This document shows, in pieces, positions 10,718 through 21,708 of a DNA stretch of 64,000 bases; positions within the stretch are counted from its first letter, which is position 1, and the number at the start of each line of letters is the position of its first letter. Made by a program: the position numbers and the translations under genes. The DNA comes from Leptobrachium leishanense (lineage: Eukaryota; Chordata; Amphibia; Anura; Megophryidae), in assembly GCA_009667805.1 (NCBI GenBank), contig CM019070.1:55661735-55725734 (forward strand), read 5' to 3'. A model generated the notes under the pieces. The model did not search any database and was not told the DNA's origin. It saw nothing but the letters and a program-made list of their open reading frames with translations.

Positions 10718-10915
10718 AGCTGGGTGGAGTAGAGGTAATATCACTGCTCTGCATGGAGAGAGCCTGTGGAGACATGGGTTCAATCCCATCGAGCACCTCC
10801 CCAGTAAGTGTCCTTGGGCAAGACTCCTAACGGTACATACTCGCCACCCAGGACATACTTGAAAACGAGAGAAATCTCAATGTATCCTTCCTGGTAAAAT
10901 CCTTTCTCAAAAAAT
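10718..10915 (+). mobile_element. tRNA-derived SINE with L2-like tail
   Basis: The head has an A-box-like tgggtggagtagagg at 10721-10735 and a B-box-like gggttcaatccc at 10776-10787, the internal pol III promoter spacing of a tRNA. The body contains gtgtccttgggcaagac. The tail (acccaggacatacttgaaa, then caatgtatccttcctggtaa) is shared with the LINE fragment at 52270-52801, implying mobilisation by that LINE type. It ends in an A-rich stretch. Confidence 0.7.
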
Positions 10916-11105
10916 TATAACACAATGTATGTGTCACGTGGGTGTATTTTAGGGTTACGTGGTGGTGTGGGGGGGGGGGGGTGAAATTTCAGCCTTTGCT
11001 CCAGTCAGCACAATGTCTTGGGCCGGCCCTGAACAGTGAGGTAAGAAGGAAGCAGGTGTGTGAGGAACTGGAGGCTAATTCTCTCAGATTGATGGAGGTG
11101 CTGGG

Positions 11106-11903
11106 GAATAGAGATAGAGAAAGTACTGAAATTTCAGTGAAGTTTGGCACACTTTGGTGAGCTTCGGTGATTCCGTTTTGCCGACCCTTTGGTGGATTCA
11201 CTATTCACTGCAGGCTCACTGAACTGTGCAGAAGATGGAGTCACCAAAGACCGTCAAACTGATCGCTGAACATCGCTGAAGAGTGCTGAAGTGACTGCCG
11301 AACAAAACGCGAACTGCAGAAAAAAAAATAATTGAACTCTGCTATTCTGCTATAGGTGTTTAAACCAATAAAAATGCATGAAAATGTATCTAAATAATAA
11401 TAATAAAGACCCTTTAAAAAAAATAATAAAAAGGTCTGTTACAGAATAAAAATAACACCTTTTAAAAAAATTGGGAATCAAAAAGTTTGTCTAAAAAATA
11501 TAAAAAGGTGTCCCAAAAAATAAATAAATAAAAACACTTTTTGCAGAAAATGAAAAGAATAGACGGTTTAATAAAAAAATAAATGTGATAATATTGTTTT
11601 ACATTGAATCTATGGGATTCGCCTTTTTAATGTGTCAAACTGAGTCAGCGAAAACCAGGGCAATTCCCGACACTTCGGTGTACTTCGGCGTTCTTTGAAT
11701 AGATTACCCATTACTTCTCTATGGGATGATTTTGATGCCGCTGGTGACCACCGATCTGCGCGAAACTGCACTGTATTACACTGTCAATTTGCCAGTATTT
11801 TCCTGTTTAGTGAATAGACGAACAGCCAAGAAATTTAACCCTATGCTGAAATTCACTGTTCGTGGCAATTTAGTGGCAAGTTTGTTGCTTTCCAAATAAC
11901 CCC
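11106..11903 (+). mobile_element. Family D DNA element, diverged
   Basis: It keeps gccgaccctttggtg, the A-rich centre, tctatgggattcgcc and the ending tccaaataaccccta, all matching positions in the 38804-39666 copy. The left terminus is too diverged to place exactly. It is non-coding. Confidence 0.5.
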
Positions 11904-12399
11904 TATAGAGATAGAGGGAATTATAAGTGCACACTCCACCATGGCTGCCATCAAAATTCCCGTGGCTCTTGACTAAATGGCTGGTCGGGGCCCTTCCTTT
12001 AGCTGCCCAATTTAATAAACTAATTAATAATAAAACATTTTGTCTCCTCTTCTTCTCCACCACCAAGGAAATAAACAGTGTTCCCTAATGGGAAAGCGTT
12101 CAAGTCTGTATCTCTCCCTGGTACAGACCATACTAATCTATCCCTCAGTGATGAGTTAGAGTGCTCTTAGCTGTCGCAGATGCTGGGACCATCAGGAAGT
12201 TTGATGGTAACTTGGTGAGCCAGTCCTGGATGTCATGGAAATACCCTTACATTTGTGCCAGTTACAGAAGTTGCACAGTGTTTGGCAAAGACCAAGGGCC
12301 CCCCCTGGAGCTTCTGGGCCCCTGAAAATGTCATGGGCTGTCACCATTTTTTATTTTCTAAAAAGTAAGTAGAAAAGGGATGGGTTCTTCATAGACTTA
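11904..12399. other. no gene seen
   Basis: Between two family D copies. It is non-coding and no terminal repeats are recognised. Confidence 0.4.
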
Positions 12400-13268
12400 C
12401 AGGGTTACTCAAAGAGTACCGAAATGTTGCTGGCATTTCGGTGCCCTCTCGTTCCCCGCGCTACCCTACACTTCGGGGGATCACAGTTCGCCACCTTGTG
12501 GTGTATTCAGCATTCACCACAGGGTCCCCCTTTTGCAGGGAAAACTCGCCGCAAACCCGCCAAACAGTCACCGAAAACCCGCAGAAACCGCTGCAAAAAC
12601 CACACCGAACACGCCAGAAACAGATGACAAGCAGCCGATCACAGCACAGAGCAGCCGCTGGAAAAAGCCGACAAGCTGACGAACAGGGTAAAAAATAAAC
12701 AGTACGCTTGAAAATTGAAACTATGTTCGCAAAAAAAACTACCAAACAAAAAAATCCTGGAATTTAGTTTTAAGATTCTATAAATGATAATAAAAATGTC
12801 TGTTAAAGAAAAATAGAAAAACGATTAAAAAAAAAACAGGAAAAATATTTTTCCATAAAAATCCCCAAAAATTCTTAAAATATCTGAAAAAATCTATAAA
12901 TAAAGAGACTTTTTACTGAAGAATAAAATAATAAACAGTTTATTAGATATTGGATTAAAACGGGAATAGTTTTGACATTGAAGCCTATGGGATTCGCCTG
13001 AATAAACCTGTCGAATGAAACCCACAAACAGCAGGGCATTTCGGCAACTTTTCACTGCTGTTCGGTGTTCTCTGAATAGATGAACCATTGCTCCTCTATG
13101 GGGGAGTTGACTGCCCTCGAACAGCACCGTACGTGCAGGCAATTTTGGCAAAATTAGGCAAACTGCCTGCTCTCTGAATAGTCGGATGGCCCTGAAATGT
13201 CACCGTACACTGAATTTCAGTGTCCGGTTACATTTTGCCGACATTTTGGACCTCTCTGAATAACCCTG
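12400..13268 (+). mobile_element. Family D DNA element, full length
   Basis: It runs from cagggttactcaaagag to ctctctgaataaccctg. The flanking trinucleotides are TTA and TAA. The left third is CpG-rich (accccgcaaa, gccgaa words), the middle A-rich, and the right third carries ggcaaactgcctgctctctg. It is an internally deleted or never-coding transposon. Confidence 0.65.
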
Positions 13269-13271
13269 TAA

Positions 13272-14017
13272 ATAAAAACAGTAAATGTAACCTGTGCCTT
13301 TAAGTTTTTATATAATCCCATAAAAATATTGAGTGTCCTTGCAATGAAAGTCCAATGAGTAGATCTGTAGACATGTTGGATACAATAATTATTAACTTTA
13401 TTCATTATTCATCATTATTCATTATTCATCATTATTCAATATTGTCACTTTTACAATGTCCATTGCTTACTTACTAAACCGCTAACAGAAATTCCGGCTA
13501 CTCTGGTTGTGTTGAAAAATATTTCCAATTTGTTGATTTTCTCCAACTTGACCAAACTGACATGAATTTATTCATCTCACCCTCCTGTTTCTAATGATTC
13601 TCTGTGCCTTATTAAAACCTCGATATGTACAGATAATATATTGACATCCAGAACCATCCTCTCCTGCGCACAACATGCATGGGCTGATTAAAATGCCCTT
13701 CATATGGGGAAGTCGACCCCTTCCAATTGTTAGGCAGAGCAAGACGAGGTATGATATTATTCACAGCAAAAACAAAATTAATGATTGCGTTCCTCTTTAC
13801 AAAGACACCAAATATGCTTCAATAACTAGAATACACATTTCTGTAGACTTGTACTACTCAGCAGGTCAGTTGGAATGCCCATTAGTATGTACGTTATGTC
13901 ATTGCGCAATCTGTAGGTTCTTGATACATTCTCCTGATTATTATTGGAAAGCTCCTATCATTATATCAGGGTTCTAAAAAAATGTATAGATTGGATTGCC
14001 TTCTTAAAGAAGATTTA
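13272..14017. other. no gene seen
   Basis: Unique-looking sequence with a cattattcat microrepeat near 13400-13435. The short plus frame at 13675-13977 has no recognisable protein. Confidence 0.4.
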
Positions 14018-14025
14018 TGCTTGGG

Positions 14026-14499
14026 CAGGGCCGGAGCTAGACTGTTTTGCGCCCTAGGCAAGATCAGCTATTTGTGCCCCCCAAGCAATTGTTAATGGTC
14101 GAAATGCGGGGGGACACACACACTGTTGGGTCCCCATCTTACCCGTCCACTGGTCAGCCCGGGATTGGTCTTTGCCTCTTTCTTTCCTCTGCCTCTTTTT
14201 TTTCTTTCTCTTTCTTTCGTGCCTTTCTCTCTTTCTTCTGTGCCTTTCTCTATCGTCTTTTTTTCTTTAGTCTGCCTCTAGTGACGCCCACACATCATCT
14301 AGTGGCGCCTGCGCATCATCATAAGACACCCACCTTCTGCATTGCTAGCGGGGGTCCGCGAGCCAACACTTTCGGGTTTGCATGACGCACAATGAGGAAC
14401 GGGTATAATAATGTAACACGGGTTGGTTCCAGGTGCGCCCCTAGTTGGCAGTGCACCCTAGGAGGTTGCCTAGCTTGCCTAGTGGGAGCACTGGCCCTC
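14026..14499 (+). mobile_element. hAT-like non-autonomous element with perfect 8-bp duplication
   Basis: TGCTTGGG occurs at 14018-14025 and again at 14500-14507, directly bounding cagggccggag at the left and gcactggccctc at the right. An 8-bp duplication with a CAGGG terminus is the hAT pattern. The interior includes a pyrimidine-rich tract (tctttcc) and gctagcggg. The same element forms the first 396 bases of the window. It has no coding capacity. Confidence 0.75.
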
Positions 14500-14507
14500 T
14501 GCTTGGG

Positions 14508-16299
14508 ATTTAAGTACACTTTTTCAGTGTTTGCCAGAGGAATGGCATTATCATGCATAAAGAAGCGCTGCAGCTGCTGCTGCAGCTCCCAGTAATCTTT
14601 GAGACCAGAATATACAGAAATTTTGGTGAGTTCCCAAACTTATTTTTGTAGGACATGACCCCTTCCTTATAGAGTAAAATAGTCTCTTAATTAACCATAC
14701 AGGAGAAAAACAAAGCACATATAAGATATCAACAACATAAATAAAACAAAATAAGAACAGTTCATTTTTTTGGTGGTAATGTCCCTTTAAAGTATCATCA
14801 TCTATATTTTTTGCCCTATGTATTTTATTTCAAACCCTAACCAAGGATGTCATGTCGAGCTGCTATAACTATAAAATACATTTATGAATGTGCGATGACA
14901 TATTGCTCCTTCTATACGTTTGCCTTTATCACTTGAATCCCTTGCACAATAGCAGATATGTTTAATTATTTGTTTGATGATTAAATACGTTAAATCACCC
15001 AAGTTCCCAAACCTGGAGGGAAAAAAACTGCGTCTTCCTTTATGTAGTGGCATATTTAAATTGTCTGCCTGCTTTCCTGTGGTTCGTGAAATCTGGTGTA
15101 CAGTATGCTTTGGAATCTATGCCAGATAATTAGAAAACAACAGTGAAGTCAGTGATCATGATGGCAGTGATGAAAGATATCTAAATCTATTTTCCAAATG
15201 TGCAGCAAATGTTTTTTTTTCTGTTTTTCCTTCGCGAAGATTGTTAACCGTTTCCACAACCGAATATTTTACGATTCATCTTACGGCTCATCCTGCTTGG
15301 TGATGATGAACAGGTTAAAAGGCAACACTCAGGATAGCAGATCTCACGGCTGCACAAGAGGCAATGGGCGCACCGAGCATACAGGGACAGTTCAATGTTT
15401 TTAGAGGCTGTAAAGTAAGGCGAAAAACAATATTTTAGGTGCCACAAGTTAAATAAAACTACAGATTTATTGGGAATAAACTCTATCCGTTTCAGGGTTC
15501 TGGAATCTTGAGATGCAACTTATGAAACCTAATGTGTTTCTTTTATTTGATTGTGTTATTTTGTCTTGAATCATTTGAATCATTACAGTCTTATCGATGC
15601 GGAGAATAGAGGAAGATAGTCATGGGTGAGCATCCGTGCCGTCTTTTACTGACATTTCGGAATGACACAAAGACTTTAAAATATCGTGCTACATAAAACC
15701 ATAGCAACTCAGATCCAATATCACCCCAGTACTAATGCATTCTCATCCTCAGTCCTATATTAGTTTAGAAGATATTAGTCATATCAGTCATGCCTCAGTT
15801 ACAGACACCTATGGGTCTCCCATCTGCTCTCTGTTTGGGTACTGTGTACTTTTTAAGGTGGATAATCTCATAGAGAGATAGAGAGGAGGGAATAGCGGTT
15901 TTAAACTAAAAAGAACATCCTGCGGTATGCAATATTATACATTTTTCAACTCAAAAATAATAGCCATCGTGCATTTAACGCTTTCATGGAATCATTTTCA
16001 AACATTTCTGTATTGATGCAATACACAATATACTGTATTTCACACTTTTTAAGGTTTCTGATGCTTTCTCTCGGGTATGACATGTCTTTTTTTTAAATAA
16101 AATGTGTTTAACAATTAAAATTAATTATTTCAGCATTTTTAGTAATTTATTTCAGCTTTAATTTTAATCTTTTTGGTTAAAGAGCGCCTGTTATTCCCAA
16201 CAGAAAGAATGCTTACTTGTTAGGGATTTTTTTTCAAATATATGTGTTTTTTTTTGTTAACACGTACTGTATATATGATATAAAATGAGTAAATCCATT
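14508..16299. other. no gene seen; unique non-coding DNA
   Basis: Mostly AT-rich with no recognised repeat. The part at 15190-15420 is of higher complexity and could be conserved non-coding sequence, but I see no specific motif to support it. Confidence 0.35.
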
Positions 16300-16303
16300 T
16301 TAA

Positions 16304-16771
16304 CCACTTCACTACCAAGTGATTTAAAAAAAAAATTGTCAGGAACCAGTGTTTTTTTTTGAAAAATAATTTAAAATTAATTATACAGTAAGAAATATTT
16401 TGGAATATTCCCAGTGTATTTCTTAGTGAAATATCCTATTTGGTCGGCAGATGGGGTGCCATTGACTGGCCAAATGAAGTTACGGCAGTTTGAGCTGCAG
16501 CTCGTGGTTCCCTGCATCAGCTGTTGAAAGTCCGATATGTCAGGGCATTCTTCAGCCGATTTTTAACAGTTTTAGCACCTTGGGCATTATGCCCACAGGG
16601 CTAAAACTTTGGGAGCACCTTCTGCAGCCCAAAAGCAAATGAAATTGTTTGCAGCAAATTAATTTCATTTGCACTTGTATTTCAGAGCTGCAGATCGAAA
16701 TAACTCAATATCGGGACCTGATGGTGCCTTTGAAGTCCCGAGTTATTCAATCTAGGGGATGAGTGAAGGGG
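16304..16771 (+). mobile_element. Family B TTAA (piggyBac-like) MITE, full length
   Basis: It is flanked by TTAA at 16300-16303 and 16772-16775. Termini are ccacttcactacc and gagtgaaggg. The interior shares gccatt, ctggccaaat, ctgcatcagctg, cattatgcc and ctgcagccca blocks with 27441-27862. It is non-autonomous. Confidence 0.7.
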
Positions 16772-17031
16772 TTAAAGTTTTGGTGTTAGTCAGTTGTGCT
16801 GCAGGGGGGAGCGATAGCTCTGAGCAGAGAGCTGTCCTCACTCCTTGCATCCTACTGACTTGTCAGTCAGCCCTCCAACCTCACCGCTGAGGGCAAATCA
16901 CTGCAAGATGACACACAGCAAGCAACACCCATGGAGAGATAGACATGGCGGTACCTGGTGCTGGAACTAGGGTAAGTACCTGCTGTGATACTGTATGTCA
17001 TCAAGGGATAAGATATTTCATTGAACATGAA

Positions 17032-17538
17032 CCCTTTCAATGCCATGGTCGAATATATTAAATGTTCAAAAGCTCCTGTAGGAGACCAGCATTGAGTAAA
17101 CTCGATCTGGTCATATTCTGGAGTAATACACAAGAAATTTGTTTATTGCAAGTGAATTTCATTTGCAGCCAGACTTCAGAATGTATCCCAAAATTTCTGA
17201 ACCTTGGACATGTCATCCAAGGTGCTGAAGCATATTCATCAGGTCAGAGGCTTCCTCTTCTGGCCAGAAATTGCTACTACATGTATTATACAGCTAGAGC
17301 TCTGTGGTTCTCCATAAGAAAAAACAGAACTCCAAGGTGTTCAAATGCCGCAGCAGACATGTCTGAGGTATTAAAAATTTGGGGGCTCTTTCTATAGCTC
17401 ATTTGCAATGGAATATCATTTGCAATAGAATAAATTCCTTTGCATTACTACAGAATTTGACCAGATCGAGTTTACGTGATGTTGGGCTCCTGCACAAGCT
17501 TTTGAAGATTGAATATACTCAATCAAGGTATTGAAGGG
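17032..17538 (+). mobile_element. Family B' TTAA MITE
   Basis: It starts ccctttcaatgcc and ends ggtattgaaggg, with flanking TTAA decayed to tgaa and ttga. The interior contains gaccagatcgag near the right end and its inverse near the left (ctcgatctggtc), so the element is partly self-complementary. It lies only 260 bases from the family B element at 16304. Confidence 0.6.
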
Positions 17539-17954
17539 TTGAGGGACAGGGTCTAGGATTTATCTTCAAATATCTCCAGCTTCCACTGATTTATACCTTA
17601 ATAGTTTATACCTCCACTGTACTCATGCCAAATGTTGGGCAAATTAGTAGACCACTAGCTTAAATGATCGAAAAGAAAATCAACACCAGGGCATTTAATG
17701 AACTTTACATTTACCAGAAATCTCTTCAATGTCTGCAACCAAACACTAAAGTGCTACTTAATCTAATAAAATGTGTTTTGTTGCTCATTTCTAATCTATT
17801 TGCTGATTTCCCCACCTTCTCATTAACCAGTCACCCTCAAGACATTTTAGGCTAACTTCAAATTGAACCGAATAAATTCTATAAAAACCTAATAATACTA
17901 GTGCAGATGTGATCTAGCTGACCTTTGACTAATAAATCATTGAAAAGGGTTATA

Positions 17955-18200
17955 TATTCTTTAAATTAAACCTCTTTGAAGCCTTTAGCATGATGGAGGA
18001 ATTGAACGCAACTCTTGATAATTCTCACCCAAATGATGGCAGCGAGATCTTCTCCAGTCAAATCCCGCTCTATCGGAAGATTAAAGTCACCCGTGTAATT
18101 TGCAGTTACAGCTATCAAATGCGCAGAAATCACTTTTGGACAGAGTACAATGATGCTAAAGTGGTCATTTATCATCTACACTAAAACGAATCTGTTAACT
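17955..18200. other. candidate conserved non-coding element
   Basis: High-complexity, repeat-free sequence around gatggcagcgagatcttc and cagctatcaaatgcg. The 64-codon plus frame at 17990-18184 resembles no family I know, and I do not call it a gene. Base composition differs from the simple AT-rich surroundings. The regulatory reading is an inference. Confidence 0.3.
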
Positions 18201-18424
18201 CTGTGTCCGGCCATGTCCCTTGTGCACTAGGCATTTTTTTCTATTTGAAGATGAGATGTGGAGGGAATTTGATTGTGGGCTGAATGTCTGCAGCTCTTTT
18301 TCAACCCATATTATCTTTTCTAGCGTGATCATGGCACATAAGCCAAATGACAAGACAGGTTTATTGGTTTTCTATTAATTCTATTTTGAATGAAGATTTT
18401 CATTCAACTTTGGAAAGTCTTTAA

Positions 18425-18559
18425 CCCCTTCAATACCAAGCACTTTTTGTTGAATTTTTTTAATCATATCATTTGTATGAATCATGGGATGTGACGTTAA
18501 CAATTAATTAGAAGGTTAATAAAAATCATGTTTCGCAGAAATTGTTGTTCTGAGATGGG
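18425..18559 (+). mobile_element. Family B terminus fragment
   Basis: TTAA at 18421-18424 is followed by ccccttcaataccaagcac, the family B left terminus, after which similarity is lost at the next repeat. A possible right end (gggagtgaaaggg) lies at 19248-19260 but I could not connect the two. Confidence 0.4.
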
Positions 18560-18940
18560 TTTTTTTTTTAAAAAAAAAAATTATGTAAATGTCCTCATTT
18601 TTAATTTTCCATGCATTTGTTTATCCTTCACAAAACTATTGTTGGAATGAAAGATTATGATCTCTAAATAGTGACCCTTATCTCACAAAATGTCACACAG
18701 GATCTGCATAGCTTTGTGGCCTTTATGTCAAATACAGTTAATGTGCTACAGATCGATCACGAAACGGGTCAGATCTCCTGCTTATGGGGATTTGTAGTGA
18801 TCATAATGAGTATTAGTAATGCAGCTTCAAAAAATACCAATAGAATATAAAAATGATTTGTTTTTTGGCATAATGCTTGTTTATGGATATTACAGTAACA
18901 CTTTGTATCTGTACTGTACAGGGATTTTCAGCAATTATTA
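18560..18940 (+). repeat. dispersed repeat C, plus copy
   Basis: It matches 45345-45720 in reverse complement. Shared blocks include cacacaggatctg, gtcagatctcctgcttat, gggatttgtagtgat and tacagggattttcag. No terminal repeats or coding capacity are seen, so its class is unknown. Confidence 0.55.
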
Positions 18941-19618
18941 TATCTCCCGAAACCTATCCCTGTACAGCAATGAGTGACCCCACTACTCTCCCTGTATTCT
19001 GTCCTCTCCCTGGCTGTTGTAATGCAGCAGCAAAGTGTTTAACTTTTTGTTACAATGGGTGTGAGAGCTACTCCTTGTAGCTTGTTTACAATAAGATAGG
19101 GTGAAAATGTGAGAGATAAAACAGTACATTTTGTTTCTCTGCAGGGGGCATACTAATCATCCTTTAAAAAGGTATGCAAGTGGGGTTTGATATGCTGATG
19201 ATTGCTTTTCAATGTATTGCAATGCTAAAATGAGTTAACTTGATTATGGGAGTGAAAGGGCTATGTTGGAGCATTAAAACGGTGTGTTTCTTTGGATTTT
19301 AGTTTTAGTTACAGTTAGTAAAAGATAATATGTAGGATTTATAAGAAGATAAAACATTTCTAAATACTTATTTGACGCTTAAAGCGCTTACCCCAGCATT
19401 CTTGTTAGGCTAAATATTTAATGAATATAACTGCTTTCTTTTTTTCTTAAATATTAATGTTTCCGTAGCATTAAAGTTGCATAATTACAGTAGGTTTGGG
19501 AGGGGGCACTTTTTTTGTTCTTATGCAATTATTAAATAGTAATTTTGAACATATTTAAGGCATACAAAATTTGAATTTATACACAGTAAGGTTTATATGC
19601 ATCAGCAAATCATTGACT

Positions 19619-19796
19619 TCTTCCTGCACCTCAATGTTCCTCTACCCCAGCTTCTCTACCATCACTGAGTATCTGTCCCATCCCTTATACTTCTACTGTG
19701 CCCCTGTTGGAAGCTGGTGCTGAGAAACCTATTTGCTTATTCTGGGTATATTTGGGGGCATGGGGGCTGGAGTGGCAGACTCTGTTAAGTGGTAAA
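19619..19796 (+). repeat. direct repeat, copy a
   Basis: About 85-90% similar to 21523-21707 (by eye). It includes ctcctctaccccagcttct-like, tgttggaagctggtgctga and gcttattctgggtatattt. The pair flanks 1.7 kb that contains the minisatellite element G2. The second copy follows a Penelope-like tail, so the two may be terminal repeats of one old retroelement. Confidence 0.6.
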
Positions 19797-20420
19797 GGCT
19801 AGTACTAGATCTTCTTTTTATCGGTTGATAACCTCAAGTAAAGGAGAAAGTTAAGTTGTAGTAATTACTATAAGAGTAAAGCGACTGTGTTTATATTTAT
19901 GAACACTCACGTGATTTAGGGTATATGTATTGCTCATTTAACGTGTCCCTTCCACGACATCCATCTTTTTGGATCCTCCTATTCATGAATTCAGGTGTCC
20001 CTTATTCAATATACCTCGGTGTAGATGGAACAGATTTGTGTAGGCTGTTTATCAGATATATACAGGGAATAAAATGTGGGATTTCTACTCACATTTTCTG
20101 GTGCCTTTTCCTCAAGAGGCACCAAAGATCAGGCAGATGCTGACTTCAGGGGAGCAGCAGATCTCCCATCAATCCCAGGCAGCCCTTCTGGGGTGGTTAG
20201 GGTATGAAACCTCAAAATTATGCAATGACACACTAGCGTCGCTGGGTGGGAGTGGGGGGTGCAGCCCGTACTGGGTGACGCCCACCCTTAGGGTGACACC
20301 AAAGACTTTGGTTTTTGAACCGGCCACTTCACCGGTGGCCAGTTCGAAAATGAAAGTCTTGGGTGGACTCACCCATCGTTTCCTCGGGCGCTGCCTGAAG
20401 ACCCGCGGGTCAGTTGGGAC

Positions 20421-20685
20421 CCGGTTTTGTAAGGGACGTTAACCCTACGAGCACAGTGGGGAAACAAACAAACCACCTCATCGGCAGCGTTCCAGCATGC
20501 CTTCCTGGGCCCCACGTGCACCCTGCATTGATGCCGCCCCCTCACATGAAGTGCGCGCATCACGTGGGGGGCAGTGTCAATGCAGGGTGCACGTGGGGCC
20601 CAGGAAGGCACGCTGGAATGCCGCCGATAAGGCGGTTTGTTGGTGCGCCGCCGTGGTCGGAAGTTAACGTCACTTACAAAACTGG
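20421..20685. repeat. long imperfect palindrome
   Basis: Arms are 20421-20540 and 20565-20685 with a 24-base centre. The inner ~45 bases are nearly perfect (ctgggccccacgtgcaccct against agggtgcacgtggggcccag). Outer parts pair as aacaaaccacc/ggcggtttgtt and ttttgtaagggacgttaac/gttaacgtcacttacaaaa. It is GC-rich and CpG-rich compared with the surroundings, and lies directly before minisatellite M2. Confidence 0.85.
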
Positions 20686-20702
20686 CCTCCTGAGCTGCCT
20701 GC

Positions 20703-21095
20703 TGGGGTCAGTATACATCCATATGTGAGCTGGGCACTATACATCCATGTGTGAGCTGGGCACTATACATCCATATGTGAGCTGGGCACTATACATCCAT
20801 GTGTGAGCTGGGCACTATACATCCATCTGTGAGCTGGGGGCAATATATATCCATATTTGAGCTGGGGCACTATACATCCATAAGTGAGCTGGGGCACTAT
20901 ATATCCATGGGTGAGCTGGGGCAATATATCCATATGTCATCTGGGGCACTATATATCCATATGTGAGCTGGGGCAATATATATCCATGGGTGAGCTGCTG
21001 GGGGCAATATATAATTGTGAGCTGGGGCAATATATCCATATGTGAGCTGGGGGTAATATATCCAGAGCTGCTGGGGGCAATATATATCCATGTGT
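20703..21095. repeat. minisatellite M2, 26-bp unit
   Basis: About 15 tandem units of roughly 26 bp, such as gtgagctgggcactatacat plus ccatat, drifting to gagctggggcaatatatcca later in the array. The unit shares the core gagctggg..ca.tata.a.ccat with M1 and M3a. It is non-coding. Confidence 0.9.
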
Positions 21096-21365
21096 GCCTT
21101 CACTTTCACTGCCTTCAAACAGGCACTGTACTTGCTGACAGTTCACCAAAATTTGTGTGTGAGCATATGAGAGAGCTCCACAGCAATAAACCTCACAGTA
21201 ATGTGTGCTGTGCAAGAGCGTTCAGTGTTATATTGGAGTACTGATTTATGAGTAAGAGTAGTTTAAAAAAATCTGTAAAACTCGGGTAGGGGGGTGACAC
21301 CATAAATTACCGCACCAGGTGACACCAACCCTAGTGACGCCACTGCAAGGACAGGCCAAAATACA

Positions 21366-21450
21366 GTTTAAAATCACTTTATTTCAATAAGATAATCAAT
21401 AAAATTACCACAAATGCATTTCGCTGTTTTGAGCTTCCTCAGCGGGTATA
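21366..21450 (-). mobile_element. Penelope-like tail with intact hammerhead-like core
   Basis: On the minus strand 21416-21444 reads CGCTGAGGAAGC, CAAAAC-type loop, then AGCGAAATGC. CTGAGGA fits the hammerhead core CUGANGA and GAAA follows a short GCT/AGC stem, which is the stem II position. An AATAAAG-containing AT-rich stretch follows on the same strand. Stems I and III were not verified. Confidence 0.45.
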
Positions 21451-21522
21451 AAGTCAGTGTTTCTATATGTTCCTTTAATTAGCCGTTTCCTTTGCGCTTT
21501 CACTTTAGCTTCATTGTGGTCT

Positions 21523-21707
21523 TTTTCCTGCACCTCAATATTCCTCTACCCCAGCTTCTCTGCCATCAACGAATATAGGTCCCATCCCTTATACTCCTAC
21601 TGTACCCCTGTTGGAAGCTGGTGCTGACAAACCTATTTGCTTATTCTGGGTATATTTGGGGCATGGGTCTGGAGTGGCAGATTTGGCAGCCTCTGTCAAA
21701 TGGTAAA
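21523..21707 (+). repeat. direct repeat, copy b
   Basis: Second copy of the sequence at 19619-19796. It begins ttttcctgcacctcaatatt and ends aatggtaaa. It lies just past the Penelope-like tail at 21366-21450. Confidence 0.6.
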
Positions 21708-21708
21708 C

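Larger units (their letters stand above)
9277..11031. mobile_element. hAT-like element G1 carrying a minisatellite and a SINE
   Basis: The ends caggaccggcc and ggccggccctg are approximate inverse repeats. The flanking octamers AACAGAGA (9269-9276) and AACAGTGA (11032-11039) agree at 7 of 8 positions, the duplication length of hAT transposons. The left part is GC-rich and shares gcggcagaaatt and gcactatttttttatcg blocks with the element at 26058. The centre is a 23-bp minisatellite and a SINE lies to its right. No transposase is present. The 9433-9951 frame is discussed as a finding, not called as a gene. Confidence 0.55.
20231..21345. mobile_element. hAT-like element G2 carrying palindrome and minisatellite
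   Basis: The left end cactagcgtcgctggg and right end ccctagtgacgccactg are imperfect inverse repeats. Flanking octamers CAATGACA (20223-20230) and CAAGGACA (21346-21353) agree at 7 of 8, as for a hAT insertion. The order inside is terminus, gggtgac-rich stretch, 265-bp palindrome, 26-bp minisatellite, a segment with gagctccacagcaataaa, and the right terminus. There is no transposase. The gagctccacagcaataaa segment is shared with G3. Confidence 0.6.

Noticed and set aside
10721..10790. tRNA gene
   Set aside because: A- and B-box-like text is present, but acceptor and anticodon stems do not close and the sequence continues into a SINE body and LINE-type tail.
20074..20442. 122-codon plus frame
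   Set aside because: It crosses the left end of the G2 insertion, so it joins unrelated sequences.
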